Assembly: GCA_003162255.1 (NCBI GenBank)
Contig: PMMJ01000299.1
Location: 1-10,699 of the forward strand
DNA length: 10,699 nt
Reading direction: 5' to 3'
Source: Acidobacteriaceae bacterium
GTDB lineage: Bacteria; Acidobacteriota; Terriglobia; Terriglobales; Acidobacteriaceae
In this document: piece by piece, positions 1 through 7,505 of the stretch
How the letters are laid out: each line of letters starts with the position of its first letter
How positions within the stretch are numbered: position 1 is the first letter of the stretch
Program-made: the position numbers and the translations under genes
The notes under the pieces: generated by a model
Told to the model about the DNA's origin: nothing
The model's input: the letters and a program-made list of their open reading frames with translations, nothing else
Database searches by the model: none

Positions 1-344
1 CCGGGCGAAAGCACGGAGGCATAGGCCGCCTGGTTGGCCTGCGATCCCGAATGCGGCTGCACATTGGCGTGCTCCGCGCCAAACAGTTTCTTGACCCGCT
101 CGCGCGCCAGATTCTCGACCACATCGGTAAACTCGCATCCGCCGTAATAGCGTTTGCCGGGATAGCCTTCCGCATACTTGTTGGTAAACACGGAGCCGGC
201 AGCCTCAAGCACGGCTTCGCTGACAAAGTTTTCCGAAGCGATCAGCTCCAGCCCTTCATGCTGGCGTCGAACTTCGTTATCAATAGCGTTGGCGATCTCG
301 GGATCAACCTCATAGAGCGGGCGGGACATCGAGGAATTTTTCAT
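1..344 (-). CDS. glyA: Serine hydroxymethyltransferase, N-terminal part (cut by window edge)
   Basis: SHMT is a cytoplasmic PLP enzyme that interconverts serine and glycine and loads tetrahydrofolate with a one-carbon unit. About 114 residues are visible, reading leftward off the window. They carry family signatures in order: GLELIASENFVS, TNKYAEGYPGKRYYGG (holding the active-site Tyr and Glu of the family) and AEHANVQPHSGSQAN. The PLP-binding lysine lies beyond the edge, so intactness cannot be judged. The first ATG is at 344; a second in-frame ATG at 329 gives a start MSRPLYEVDP, closer to typical SHMT N-termini. Neither has a clear Shine-Dalgarno. The possible promoter at 363-392 would leave only about 10 bases of leader before 344, which mildly favours 329. 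The gene is divergent from the TonB-dependent receptor. Identity is secure from the motifs; only the start is open. Confidence 0.95.
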   Translation of the reverse strand, partial: MKNSSMSRPLYEVDPEIANAIDNEVRRQHEGLELIASENFVSEAVLEAAGSVFTNKYAEGYPGKRYYGGCEFTDVVENLARERVKKLFGAEHANVQPHSGSQANQAAYASVLSP

Positions 345-362
345 AGTTGGATACCGAAAACT

Positions 363-392
363 ATTTTACTGTGGCGCGGACACTCCTGTCCC
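363..392 (-). promoter_or_regulatory. Possible sigma-70-type promoter for glyA
   Basis: On the minus strand GGGACA (392-387) is followed after 18 bases by TAAAAT (368-363). The -10 matches the consensus at 5 of 6 positions and the -35 at 4 of 6. It points toward glyA, whose start candidates are at 344 and 329. The -35 overlaps a GGACA/TGTCC inverted repeat at 378-391. This is a by-eye match only. Confidence 0.3.
378..391. repeat. Short inverted repeat GGACA-CTCC-TGTCC
   Basis: Two perfect 5-base arms surround a 4-base centre in the glyA/receptor divergent gap, overlapping the possible glyA -35 box. It could be an operator-like site or one copy of a dispersed intergenic repeat. It occurs once in this window, so the sequence cannot decide. 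The rest of the gap (345-601) holds no convincing gene, and I see no clear promoter for the receptor in it. Confidence 0.4.
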
Positions 393-590
393 GAAAGGGG
401 TAGCTTGCCTGGTCCTGGAGCACAAGGCCAATCAAGTCGATCGCCTATCCAAAAGATCTATCCGTTTCATTCACACATTTCATAGGAATTCCTTACGGCT
501 TTCTTATGGACTTCGTTCTACATTCCAATTCCAGCGCGATTGCGGACTATCAAAATTGCAAAACGAGCTAGCGAGCCTGTTGTACTCGCC

Positions 591-595
591 GGAGG
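591..595 (+). promoter_or_regulatory. Ribosome-binding site of the TonB-dependent receptor
   Basis: GGAGG sits 6 bases before the ATG at 602. This fixes the start that yields a complete signal peptide. Confidence 0.8.
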
Positions 596-601
596 TATTA
601 C

Positions 602-3600
602 ATGCCCAGACTATATCTGCCTGTTACATGGTTGCTTGCGTGCATAGTTTTTCTCGCCGCCGCCCAGGCCCAATCCACCTTCGGCAGCATTCGCGGCACC
701 GTGCAGGATGCTTCGGGCGCTGTAATTCCTGGCGCATTGGTGACCGTGCATTCGCTGGACGAGAATTTTGACCGGCAGGTCATGACGATCGACTCCGGTG
801 ATTTCGTCGTCGAAAATCTGAAAGCCGGTCACTACCAGTTGACGGTGCATCATGAAGGACTCTCTGACGCTGTCGTCAGTTCAGCCACGCTCGAGGCGCG
901 CCAGGACCTCCGCATTCCGATCACGCTCAAGATTGCCGCGGCATCCACGGTCGTGGAGGTGAATGACGCGGCTGTCCAGATCAACACCGAAAACGGCACG
1001 CTCAGCGATTCCATCGACAATCAGCAGATCACCGGACTTCCGCTGAATAATCGCGCCACCACGACGAGTCCTCTGGGAGCGCTGGCGCTTTCACCAAACG
1101 TGCAACAAGACAGCTCTGGAAACATCGCGCTCGGGGGCGCCAGTTCCGCGATGGTGAACTTCTCCGTCGACGGCATCTCGACCGCGAACGTGCGGCAGAA
1201 TGGCGCGCTGCAGGACGCTTATCCGTCGCAGGAGGGAATCTCCGCGGTGAAGGTAACATCCTTCAACAACAGCGCGGAATTCTCCCAGGTAGGGGACGTC
1301 ACCTTCACCACCAAAAGCGGCACGAGTCAATATCACGGCAGCCTGTTTGAGTATCTGCAGAACGACGCGCTCGATGCGGCCCCGTATGGCTTCAACGGTA
1401 AAGCGCCAAAACATTTCAACACCTTTGGCGGATCGCTCGGCGGCGCTTTGAGAATTCCACATCTCTACAACGGCAAAGACAGGACTTTCTTCTTCCTCGA
1501 CTACGAAGGAAACCGCCGCTCGACTGCGGTGGCCGAACAGTTCCTTGTTCCTACACAGGGAGAGCGTAACGGTAACCTGACCGCGCTTGGAGTCACCACG
1601 CCGATTTCGAATATCAATCCCACCGCGACGGCGCTGTTGAATTACTATCCGCTCCCCAATGTCGCCGGCCAAGCCAACTATAACTACGAGAATTTTCAAT
1701 CCACCCCTGCGCGTACCGACGGAGCCGATCTCCGTATCGACCAGACCATTACTACAAAGCAATCGGTCTACGCGCGCTTCAGCCGTAAAAACATCATCGA
1801 AGACTATGCCAATCCCCTTCTGCCGGACGACTCCGACAGCTTACACAATCGCAGCCTGCTGGTCTCGCACACGTGGGTACTCACGCCGCGACTCGTGAAC
1901 GAGTTTCGGTTTGGTTTTACTAATGTGACGACCAGCGTAGGCTTCCCCATCGAAGGCGCAGACGCCCTCGCGCAACTCGACCTGTCCGGAGTGAACATTA
2001 GCCAGCACCCCACCACGCACGCCTTTCCCACCTTTAGTTTCAGTGCCGGAACCGGGTTCACCCCCATTGGCCGCGATAAGACTGGAGTTACCCAGTCGAA
2101 GACGACCCAGTTCACGGACAATCTCAGTTGGACTCGAGGCAAGCACACCTTCAAGACTGGCATTGATGCGCGCCGGGTACGCTATGCCGACATCGAGACC
2201 TTTCTGCCTTCCGATGATTTTGGGCAGTTCACCTTCCAACCTACATTCACCGGCAACGCCTTCGGCGACTTCCTCGAAGGGGAGCCCACAACCATCTTCT
2301 TCGCGGTTTCCAGCCCCGACGTAGCCGGAACGGCGTGGCAGTACAGCCTCTTCGGACAGGATGAGTACCAGCTTACCAGCAGACTTACTCTGAGTTATGG
2401 ACTGCGCTGGCAGATTCTTCCGGGCTTCAAGGAAGACGGTGGCAATCTCGCCAACTTCGATCAGAGTAGTAACTCCATCGTCGTACCGGACAATCTCGCC
2501 GCCTATCTGTCGTCGCAGAGCCTACAGGCCTCGAATCTAGGCTTCCAGCAGTCGTTCAATGCCTGTAACCTCGGCTCTACCGCTTTACCTTGCACTAACT
2601 ACGTCACCGCCAGCCAGGATCACCTGCCGCAGTCGTTGCGCAACACTTATAAGCGCAACTTCCAGCCGCGCTTCGCCCTCGCCTACCGTCCCTTCAACGA
2701 TACGAAGACGGTCATTCGCGCCGGTTTTGGGATCTTCACTGTAACTAATCTTGGTCCGCTGTCCTTCAATAACAGCGGCAATCCGACATCCGTGCTGCAT
2801 ATTTATACCAACAGCGGCACAGTAGCAGCGCCTCTCATTCAGTTCCCCAACACCGCGCCACCTGCGGTTGGTGTGCAATACGGCGGCGGCGGCCTCGATC
2901 AGGGTGTCGATCCCAATTATCGCGACCCGCAAGCCAATCAGTGGAATCTCACCGTGGAGCGCCAACTCACTAATAACGATAGCATTCGGGTCAGCTACGT
3001 CGGTATGCACACTTACCGCCTGAGTATCACCGAAGACCTTAACCAGATTCCCGCCAGCACCACGCCCTATCAGACCACGGCCGCCAGTCCATATGTCGAT
3101 CCGCGCGCGCCCTATCACAACTGGTTTGAGCTCTACAGCACTTTCAATGCCGGCGAAGCCAACTACAACGCGCTTGAGATCGGCGAGAGCCATAAGATGT
3201 CCCACGGCCTCCATTTCGACGCGAATTACACGCTGGCCAAGAACCTCGCCGACAATCAGGGCGATACACCCGCGGTTTACGCCGGTGAAGTCAACTATGG
3301 CATTCCCATTGCCGACCGATTCCATGTCCGCAATGATTACGGCAATGTCGAGGGAACACGCCGTCACCGCTTTCTTCTCACCGGCGTCTACCAGTTACCC
3401 TTCGGGCAGGGCCGCGCTTTCCTGAATACCAGCGGCTGGAGGAACGCCATGCTCGGCGGCTGGGAGCTGACCAACGTGACTCTGGTTGAAACCGGCCCGT
3501 GGCTGACGCCGAGCATCAGCGCTGGTGGCTGCCAGGTGTCACTCTTGTCCAACGGCACCTGCCCTTCCCTGGACGGTCAGCCGGAAACCAACGACCAGTC

Positions 3601-3994
3601 CAACACCAACGTCGTCAATCGGGGAGCTTTTCTGCGTCCCGATCAGATCTCGACCAATCTCTATCAGGGGCAGTCGCGAGTGCATTACTTCAATCTGGGG
3701 TCGTTTTCGCCAACTCCAGTCGGTGCCGGCCGCTTCGGCAACGCCGGAGTCGGCGTCCTCCAAGGACCGGGTACAACCACGGCCAGCCTCCGTCTTGCCA
3801 AAGTCTTTCTTGTTACGGAACGAATGAGAGTGCGCTTCGAGTCCACATTTACCAATGTGCTCAACCACACGAACTTCGCTCCTCCCGCGACGTATATCGA
3901 TGTTCCGGCAACCTTCGGCGTCCTCAGCGCTCCACAAACGGCTGAGAATGCTGGAAACCGTACGGGCCAACTCGCCCTGCGCGTTGAGTTCTAG
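602..3994 (+). CDS. TonB-dependent receptor, carboxypeptidase-regulatory-like (Oar-type)
   Basis: This is an outer-membrane beta-barrel receptor of 1130 residues, a usual length for the large acidobacterial Oar-like receptors. Residues 1-23 are a signal peptide (LLACIVFLAAAQA, cleavage expected after AQA). Residues about 26-112 are a carboxypeptidase-regulatory-like Ig fold, opening with FGSIRGTVQDASGAVIPGA. The plug follows at about 118-240, with LPLNNR at 146-151 and the FSVDGIS segment at 187-193. The remainder is a long barrel rich in alternating aromatic strands and ends in a C-terminal Phe (LALRVEF), as outer-membrane proteins typically do. The ATG is supported by GGAGG 6 bases upstream. 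It is monocistronic: divergent from glyA and convergent with the hydrolase gene. The substrate is unknown; relatives are often linked to glycans or peptides by context, but no such gene lies next to it here. No obvious TonB box was identified. Confidence 0.92.
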   Translation: MPRLYLPVTWLLACIVFLAAAQAQSTFGSIRGTVQDASGAVIPGALVTVHSLDENFDRQVMTIDSGDFVVENLKAGHYQLTVHHEGLSDAVVSSATLEARQDLRIPITLKIAAASTVVEVNDAAVQINTENGTLSDSIDNQQITGLPLNNRATTTSPLGALALSPNVQQDSSGNIALGGASSAMVNFSVDGISTANVRQNGALQDAYPSQEGISAVKVTSFNNSAEFSQVGDVTFTTKSGTSQYHGSLFEYLQNDALDAAPYGFNGKAPKHFNTFGGSLGGALRIPHLYNGKDRTFFFLDYEGNRRSTAVAEQFLVPTQGERNGNLTALGVTTPISNINPTATALLNYYPLPNVAGQANYNYENFQSTPARTDGADLRIDQTITTKQSVYARFSRKNIIEDYANPLLPDDSDSLHNRSLLVSHTWVLTPRLVNEFRFGFTNVTTSVGFPIEGADALAQLDLSGVNISQHPTTHAFPTFSFSAGTGFTPIGRDKTGVTQSKTTQFTDNLSWTRGKHTFKTGIDARRVRYADIETFLPSDDFGQFTFQPTFTGNAFGDFLEGEPTTIFFAVSSPDVAGTAWQYSLFGQDEYQLTSRLTLSYGLRWQILPGFKEDGGNLANFDQSSNSIVVPDNLAAYLSSQSLQASNLGFQQSFNACNLGSTALPCTNYVTASQDHLPQSLRNTYKRNFQPRFALAYRPFNDTKTVIRAGFGIFTVTNLGPLSFNNSGNPTSVLHIYTNSGTVAAPLIQFPNTAPPAVGVQYGGGGLDQGVDPNYRDPQANQWNLTVERQLTNNDSIRVSYVGMHTYRLSITEDLNQIPASTTPYQTTAASPYVDPRAPYHNWFELYSTFNAGEANYNALEIGESHKMSHGLHFDANYTLAKNLADNQGDTPAVYAGEVNYGIPIADRFHVRNDYGNVEGTRRHRFLLTGVYQLPFGQGRAFLNTSGWRNAMLGGWELTNVTLVETGPWLTPSISAGGCQVSLLSNGTCPSLDGQPETNDQSNTNVVNRGAFLRPDQISTNLYQGQSRVHYFNLGSFSPTPVGAGRFGNAGVGVLQGPGTTTASLRLAKVFLVTERMRVRFESTFTNVLNHTNFAPPATYIDVPATFGVLSAPQTAENAGNRTGQLALRVEF

Positions 3995-4084
3995 CGAGGC
4001 AAAGGACGAGTACCACGAGCAAATCGGGGTATCGCTGAGAGTAACTGCAGGCTGAAGGTACGGAGCAAGCCCGCAAGCAGCCAT

Positions 4085-5200
4085 CTATTCGAATGCCGTC
4101 CGCAGAAAGCTAACCAGTTGCCAGCCGTCCATGTATTTGTACGGCGTTTCGCCCAGAGTGTAGTGGCCGCAGGGGAGCACGACGACTTTGTGGTCCAGGT
4201 TGTGCTTCTCGAATTCCTCGACCACCTGCTCCGAAAATTCCGGCAGGAACGTCATGTCGTACTTTGCATAAATAATGAGCGAGCGCCGCGGCCAGCGCGA
4301 AAATTTGTCGAAGTACACCATCGGACTGACGGCGCGCCACACCTGCCGCAGATCCTCCAGATCGATGGCCGTTTCGAGTCCTTCGCGGATGTGGCGCGTG
4401 GACTGCCCGTGCCACACCACGTCGGCAAAGTAAGTCGAGGCGTGATTGAAGGCAGCCACCTGAATCCGCGGATCGTGCGCGGTGGCGATAAACGCATAGC
4501 ACGATCCGAGGCTGGTGCCGACGATGCCGAGCCGGTTGTAACCCTGCGCTTCCAGCCAGTCGAGGCAACAGCGAGCATCGATCACGCCCTGGCGTACCGA
4601 ATCGAGCGTGCGGCCGATGTTGGCGGAAACGGCATAGTCGGCGCGGTCGATCTCCGCCGGACGCCGAATGTCGTGATAGGGCATGGACAGCCGCAACACG
4701 GCAATTCCCATGTAGTTCAGCATGCGACAGAGGCTGGTGTAGGAAATCGCATCGGAATTCCAATGCGGCAGCAACACAACCGCCCGGCGCCCGCGGGCCG
4801 GAAACCAGCGCGCGTTCACCAGATTGTTCTCGGGGAAAGGCGTCGCCACCGGCGAAGTGAAGCGCAGAAACTCGGCATGAGTGCCGCGAACTTTTTCTTC
4901 GAGGCGCGGGTCGGGAACTTCGCGCGTGCTGAAGACCTGAACTTCGCGGCGTTCCAAGCGGAAATCGGTGGGCTTCCGGTAGGAATAGAAATTGTCGCTG
5001 TCGCGAATGATGCGCTCGTTGAAGCGCGAGAAATACTCCAGCAGATCGCGTGAGGCCTGACTTGAAAGACCACCGTTGCAGCCGGGCCAAGTGTGGGTCC
5101 AATCGAGGCCCCACTCCAGCGGACGCACCACGCGGTTATTGTCCACCGACGTGAGCCGGGTCTCCCAGTCGTACATCCATTGCGCGTAGCGCGAGGGCAT
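4085..5200 (-). CDS. Alpha/beta hydrolase family protein, substrate unknown
   Basis: This is a 371-residue soluble protein with no signal peptide or membrane helix, so probably cytoplasmic. The hydrolase core begins at about residue 138 (RRAVVLLPHWN) and continues through SMPYHDIRRP (172-181). The nucleophile elbow is GTSLG (228-232), giving Ser230. Asp315 (IYAKYDMTF) and His346 (LPCGHYTLG) are in the expected order and spacing for the acid and base of the triad. The first roughly 135 residues, rich in Trp, Tyr and Arg, are not part of the fold and are unrecognised. PHWN in place of the usual HG oxyanion motif and the PYHDIRRP stretch loosely recall ABHD18-like hydrolases; that link is tentative. 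The gene is convergent with the receptor (90-base gap, no clear terminator) and lies 144 bases downstream of alr. The ATG at 5200 has only a weak purine-rich site upstream. Confidence 0.8.
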   Translation of the reverse strand: MPSRYAQWMYDWETRLTSVDNNRVVRPLEWGLDWTHTWPGCNGGLSSQASRDLLEYFSRFNERIIRDSDNFYSYRKPTDFRLERREVQVFSTREVPDPRLEEKVRGTHAEFLRFTSPVATPFPENNLVNARWFPARGRRAVVLLPHWNSDAISYTSLCRMLNYMGIAVLRLSMPYHDIRRPAEIDRADYAVSANIGRTLDSVRQGVIDARCCLDWLEAQGYNRLGIVGTSLGSCYAFIATAHDPRIQVAAFNHASTYFADVVWHGQSTRHIREGLETAIDLEDLRQVWRAVSPMVYFDKFSRWPRRSLIIYAKYDMTFLPEFSEQVVEEFEKHNLDHKVVVLPCGHYTLGETPYKYMDGWQLVSFLRTAFE

Positions 5201-5265
5201 CTCTAATCTAGAAATACAACAGTGGAGCTCATATTGGCGACCCCCGACAGTTCAACTGCAGGATT

Positions 5266-5307
5266 TCAGCACCCAGCAGTGAGCACACAGCATTCAGCAG
5301 TGGAGAG
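5266..5307. repeat. Degenerate heptanucleotide tandem repeat, consensus TCAGCAN
   Basis: Six successive 7-base units run without a gap: TCAGCAC, CCAGCAG, TGAGCAC, ACAGCAT, TCAGCAG and a decayed TGGAGAG. A 7-base period cannot keep a reading frame, so this is non-coding. It fills the alr-hydrolase gap and directly abuts the GC hairpin at 5307-5326. Confidence 0.7.
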
Positions 5308-5326
5308 CCGGGCGTCGCCGCCCGGC
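5307..5326. repeat. GC-rich perfect hairpin downstream of alr
   Basis: GCCGGGCG (5307-5314) and CGCCCGGC (5319-5326) form an 8-base-pair stem with a TCGC loop, 18 bases past the alr stop codon. No U-tract follows on the minus strand, so it is not a classical intrinsic terminator. It could stabilise or attenuate the alr transcript, or belong to the neighbouring repeat element. Confidence 0.6.
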
Positions 5327-5344
5327 CGGACGGGCGACCAACCG

Positions 5345-6580
5345 CTAATCGCTGCTGTAAACTCGCGGCACTCGCTGCGACAAGCCGCAGAGAATTTCGT
5401 AGGGGACGCTTTCGCACAGCCGCGCGAGTTCTACCGCGTCGACGCTCTTGGCACCACTCTTGCCAATCAAGATGACTTCATCTCCCACCGTTACGCCGCG
5501 AATGTGGCTGGCGTCGACGATGGTCAGGTCCATCGAGACGCGTCCCACCACTGGCGCGTATTCGCCGCCTACGATCACACGCGCGCGATTCGAGAGCAGA
5601 CGCGGATACCCGTCCGCGTAGCCTACGGGAAGCACGGCAATGCGGCTGCGCTCTTTTGTCACGAACGTGCCCATGTAGCCGACCGCTTGTCCGGCGGCGA
5701 CTTCCTTCACCGTCAGCACTCGTGTCTTCCACGAAAGCACCGGACGCAGCGGCAGTTCCGCTATCGCCGCGGGCTCGCCGCCGCGGGTGAAGGCCAGCGA
5801 ATACCCGTAGAGCGCGATTCCCGGACGCACCATCGTCATCCAGGTGTCGGGCCGCGCGCTCATGGCGGCAGAATTTCCCATGTGCACCAGCGGAGGCTGG
5901 AGCCCGTAATTCCGCAGGACGGCAAGTCCCTCTTCGAAGCGCTTTATCTGGCGAACCGCGTCTTCGGCATCAAGCACTTCCGCCGACGCGAGGTGCGTGC
6001 TCACTCCCTCCACACTCAGGTGCTTGCACGCGGATAACATCTCGCACAAATGCGGCAACGCTTCCTTCGATGCGCCGAGGCGGCTCATGCCCGTGTCGAG
6101 CTTCAAATGCACGGGCAAACGATGGGTCGGAAGATCGCCCTGCCGTTTGCGCGCCGCTCGCTCCAGCAACTCAATGTGCCATGGTTCCCAGATCGTGGGA
6201 GTGAGATTCTGGGCGACGATTCCATCTTCTTCGCCCTTCCAGATTCCGGTCATGAGCAGGATGCGGGCCTTGATACCGGCGCCACGCAGCGCCAGGCCTT
6301 CCGCGGCATCGGTCACTCCCAGCCACCGAGCGCCTTCGGATTCGAGCGCGCGCGCGCACTCCACCGCGCCGTGGCCGTAACCGTCGGCTTTGACCACCGC
6401 GCAAATGGTGACTCCGGCGCCGACGTGCTTCTGTACCGCATGAAAATTTTCTCCCAGCGCTCCGAGAGAAACTTCCGCCCAGGTGCGGCCGTCGAGAATC
6501 AGCGAGCGGCGGTCGGGCAGTTTCGACAAATCAGGACGCGGTGCGTTCACATAGCCGATTATAGCGAGCGCAGGCACCAC
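5345..6580 (-). CDS. alr: Alanine racemase
   Basis: This PLP enzyme makes D-alanine from L-alanine for peptidoglycan precursors in the cytoplasm. The protein has 411 residues from the first ATG, against about 360-400 for the family. Visible active-site features are the PLP lysine Lys64 in AVVKADGYGHG, Arg167 in LDTGMSRLG, Arg252 in RPGIALYG, the catalytic Tyr302 in AVGYMGTF, and Met350-Asp351 in GRVSMDLTIVD. All expected key residues are present, so it should be active. The start is uncertain. ATG at 6580 abuts a repeat element and has no Shine-Dalgarno. A GTG at 6550 would remove 10 residues that encode nothing family-like, and a TATAAT lies just upstream of it at 6563-6558, suggesting a nearly leaderless message. 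The tonB gene lies upstream on the same strand across an 89-base repeat-filled gap. Confidence 0.95.
   Translation of the reverse strand: MVPALAIIGYVNAPRPDLSKLPDRRSLILDGRTWAEVSLGALGENFHAVQKHVGAGVTICAVVKADGYGHGAVECARALESEGARWLGVTDAAEGLALRGAGIKARILLMTGIWKGEEDGIVAQNLTPTIWEPWHIELLERAARKRQGDLPTHRLPVHLKLDTGMSRLGASKEALPHLCEMLSACKHLSVEGVSTHLASAEVLDAEDAVRQIKRFEEGLAVLRNYGLQPPLVHMGNSAAMSARPDTWMTMVRPGIALYGYSLAFTRGGEPAAIAELPLRPVLSWKTRVLTVKEVAAGQAVGYMGTFVTKERSRIAVLPVGYADGYPRLLSNRARVIVGGEYAPVVGRVSMDLTIVDASHIRGVTVGDEVILIGKSGAKSVDAVELARLCESVPYEILCGLSQRVPRVYSSD
6558..6563 (-). promoter_or_regulatory. TATAAT -10-like box just inside the alr 5' end
   Basis: A perfect TATAAT on the minus strand ends 7 bases before the alternative GTG start at 6550. 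The region where a -35 should be (about 6581-6586) gives a poor match, and it lies inside the heptamer repeat. If real, the transcript would be nearly leaderless from 6550. Chance occurrence is quite possible. Confidence 0.3.
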
Positions 6581-6661
6581 CGTCGTTCGCTGTTCGTCGT
6601 TCGCTATTCGCTTGTCCTTTCCTCATCGCCGGTCTTAGCGAAAAGCGAACAGCGAACGACG
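6581..6661. repeat. Inverted heptanucleotide repeat element (TTCGCTN units)
   Basis: The left arm begins CGTCG and continues TTCGCTG, TTCGTCG, TTCGCTA, TTCGCTT (6586-6613). The right arm read on the minus strand is CGTCG, TTCGCTG, TTCGCTT, TTCGCTA (6661-6636). The outer 16 bases of each arm (6581-6596 and 6646-6661) are perfectly complementary. The element lies between the tonB stop codon (9 bases away) and the alr ATG. An RNA hairpin here could end or protect the tonB message. There is no U-tract, so a dispersed repeat is as likely as a terminator. Confidence 0.75.
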
Positions 6662-6669
6662 CAGATCCG

Positions 6670-7410
6670 TTAATTACCTGCCAACACGAAGTTCACCGTG
6701 ATTTCGGTTTCCACTTCGATGGGCTCGTTATTGAGCAGGTAAGGGCGGTAGCGCCATTGCCGGACCGCTTCAATCGCGGACGCGACCAGCAACGGGTGTC
6801 CGCGGACTACCACCAGATTTTCGATTGTCCCCGCCTTGCTGATGATCGCCCGCAACTCGACCGGTCCCTGAATGCGAGCCGCGCGCGCGACTGCCGGATA
6901 GAGCGGCTGCACTTTGTGGAGCAGGTTGGCCTCCGCCAAATGCGATACCAGCAGCGGCTTGACCACAGTTGGGTGCACCGGAATCACTGCAGGGATGCCG
7001 TCTTCGATGCCATGGGCAACGCCATCGCCTGATCCGCGACCCGGTCCAGTGCCGATGATGGATTGAAAATCCTGCGCGGCCGGAACAGAGCCGCGGTCGT
7101 CGATGACCGCGATATGGCCAGGGATCGATGGCGGCGCGACGATCACTCCCCGGCTCATATTACTGGCAACAGCGGCGGGCGCATTGTGCGCGGGCGCAGG
7201 CTGCTCGGGTGCGGGTGGCGTGAACTCCGGGGGAGCCGTCAACTGCAGCCAACGCACCTGCGGTGGCTGCCCAATCCAGATCAACGAAATTGCGAACAGC
7301 AAACTCAGGGCAAGGGCTTGCATGGTGAAGGATGCGAGTGTGGTCCATCCGCGGCGAGCGGAGTGATCCCACGTGCTTTCGAGCGTGCTGAACATCGGTG
7401 TGCTGATCAT
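6670..7410 (-). CDS. TonB-family energy transducer
   Basis: This is a TonB-type protein of 246 residues that would couple inner-membrane proton-motive force to outer-membrane receptors. Architecture in order: a short cytoplasmic N-terminus; one membrane helix at about 24-46 (LASFTMQALALSLLFAISLI); a Pro-rich periplasmic linker from about 59 to 95 (PPEFTPPAPEQPAPA); a Gly-rich stretch at about 119-134; and a TonB C-terminal domain at about 163-242, with YPAVARAARIQGPVEL and the WRYRP signature at 219-223. The ATG at 7410 is preceded by GGAGGA at the right distance. ExbB and ExbD genes are not in the window, so the partner motor must lie elsewhere. Either receptor in the window is a possible client. 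It lies downstream of ompH, but a strong terminator separates them, so it probably has its own promoter, which I could not identify. The symbol is left empty because several paralogues are usual in such genomes. Confidence 0.88.
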   Translation of the reverse strand: MISTPMFSTLESTWDHSARRGWTTLASFTMQALALSLLFAISLIWIGQPPQVRWLQLTAPPEFTPPAPEQPAPAHNAPAAVASNMSRGVIVAPPSIPGHIAVIDDRGSVPAAQDFQSIIGTGPGRGSGDGVAHGIEDGIPAVIPVHPTVVKPLLVSHLAEANLLHKVQPLYPAVARAARIQGPVELRAIISKAGTIENLVVVRGHPLLVASAIEAVRQWRYRPYLLNNEPIEVETEITVNFVLAGN

Positions 7411-7448
7411 GGTGTCCTCCGTACCAGGCTGCTACCGGTACAGACACC
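7411..7448 (-). promoter_or_regulatory. Hairpin enclosing the tonB ribosome-binding site
   Basis: In the minus-strand transcript GGUGUC (7448-7443) can pair with GACACC (7416-7411), which sits directly before the ATG. GUACC (7441-7437) can pair with GGUAC (7425-7421). Between the two stems one side has a single U and the other has GGAG (7420-7417), the Shine-Dalgarno core, as a bulge. The fold places the binding site inside a helix and could limit or tune translation initiation. Pairing was worked out by eye; no energy was calculated. Confidence 0.45.
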
Positions 7449-7505
7449 TGCGGTTGGCGATTTGATCCTGAGTGTTGCGGGAAGCGAAAAAGTGAGTTGG
7501 TGACG

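Noticed and set aside
1091..1762. Long open frame (223 codons) antisense to the receptor gene
   Set aside because: The translation has no recognisable motif and lies wholly inside a strongly supported receptor gene; such shadows are common in GC-rich DNA. The same applies to 2585-3367 and 3539-4084 on the minus strand.
3995..4084. Terminator between the convergent receptor and hydrolase genes
   Set aside because: No stem of useful length with a T-run was found on either strand; the repeated GCAAGC near 4064-4078 is direct, not inverted.
4110..5114. Large open frame in another minus frame and a plus-strand frame at 4118-5053, both over the hydrolase gene
   Set aside because: The protein in the chosen frame has the GTSLG elbow and a complete triad; the other translations are Arg/Ala/His-rich with no family signal.
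5221..5260. Promoter for the hydrolase gene (TTGAAC-N16-TATGAG on the minus strand)
   Set aside because: Both hexamers match the consensus at only four of six positions, which is within what chance gives in such a gap.
5222..6037. Plus-strand open frame of 271 codons beginning in the alr-hydrolase gap
   Set aside because: Its start is a translation of the heptamer repeat and the rest is antisense to the alanine racemase gene. It has no motif and no ribosome-binding site that stands out.
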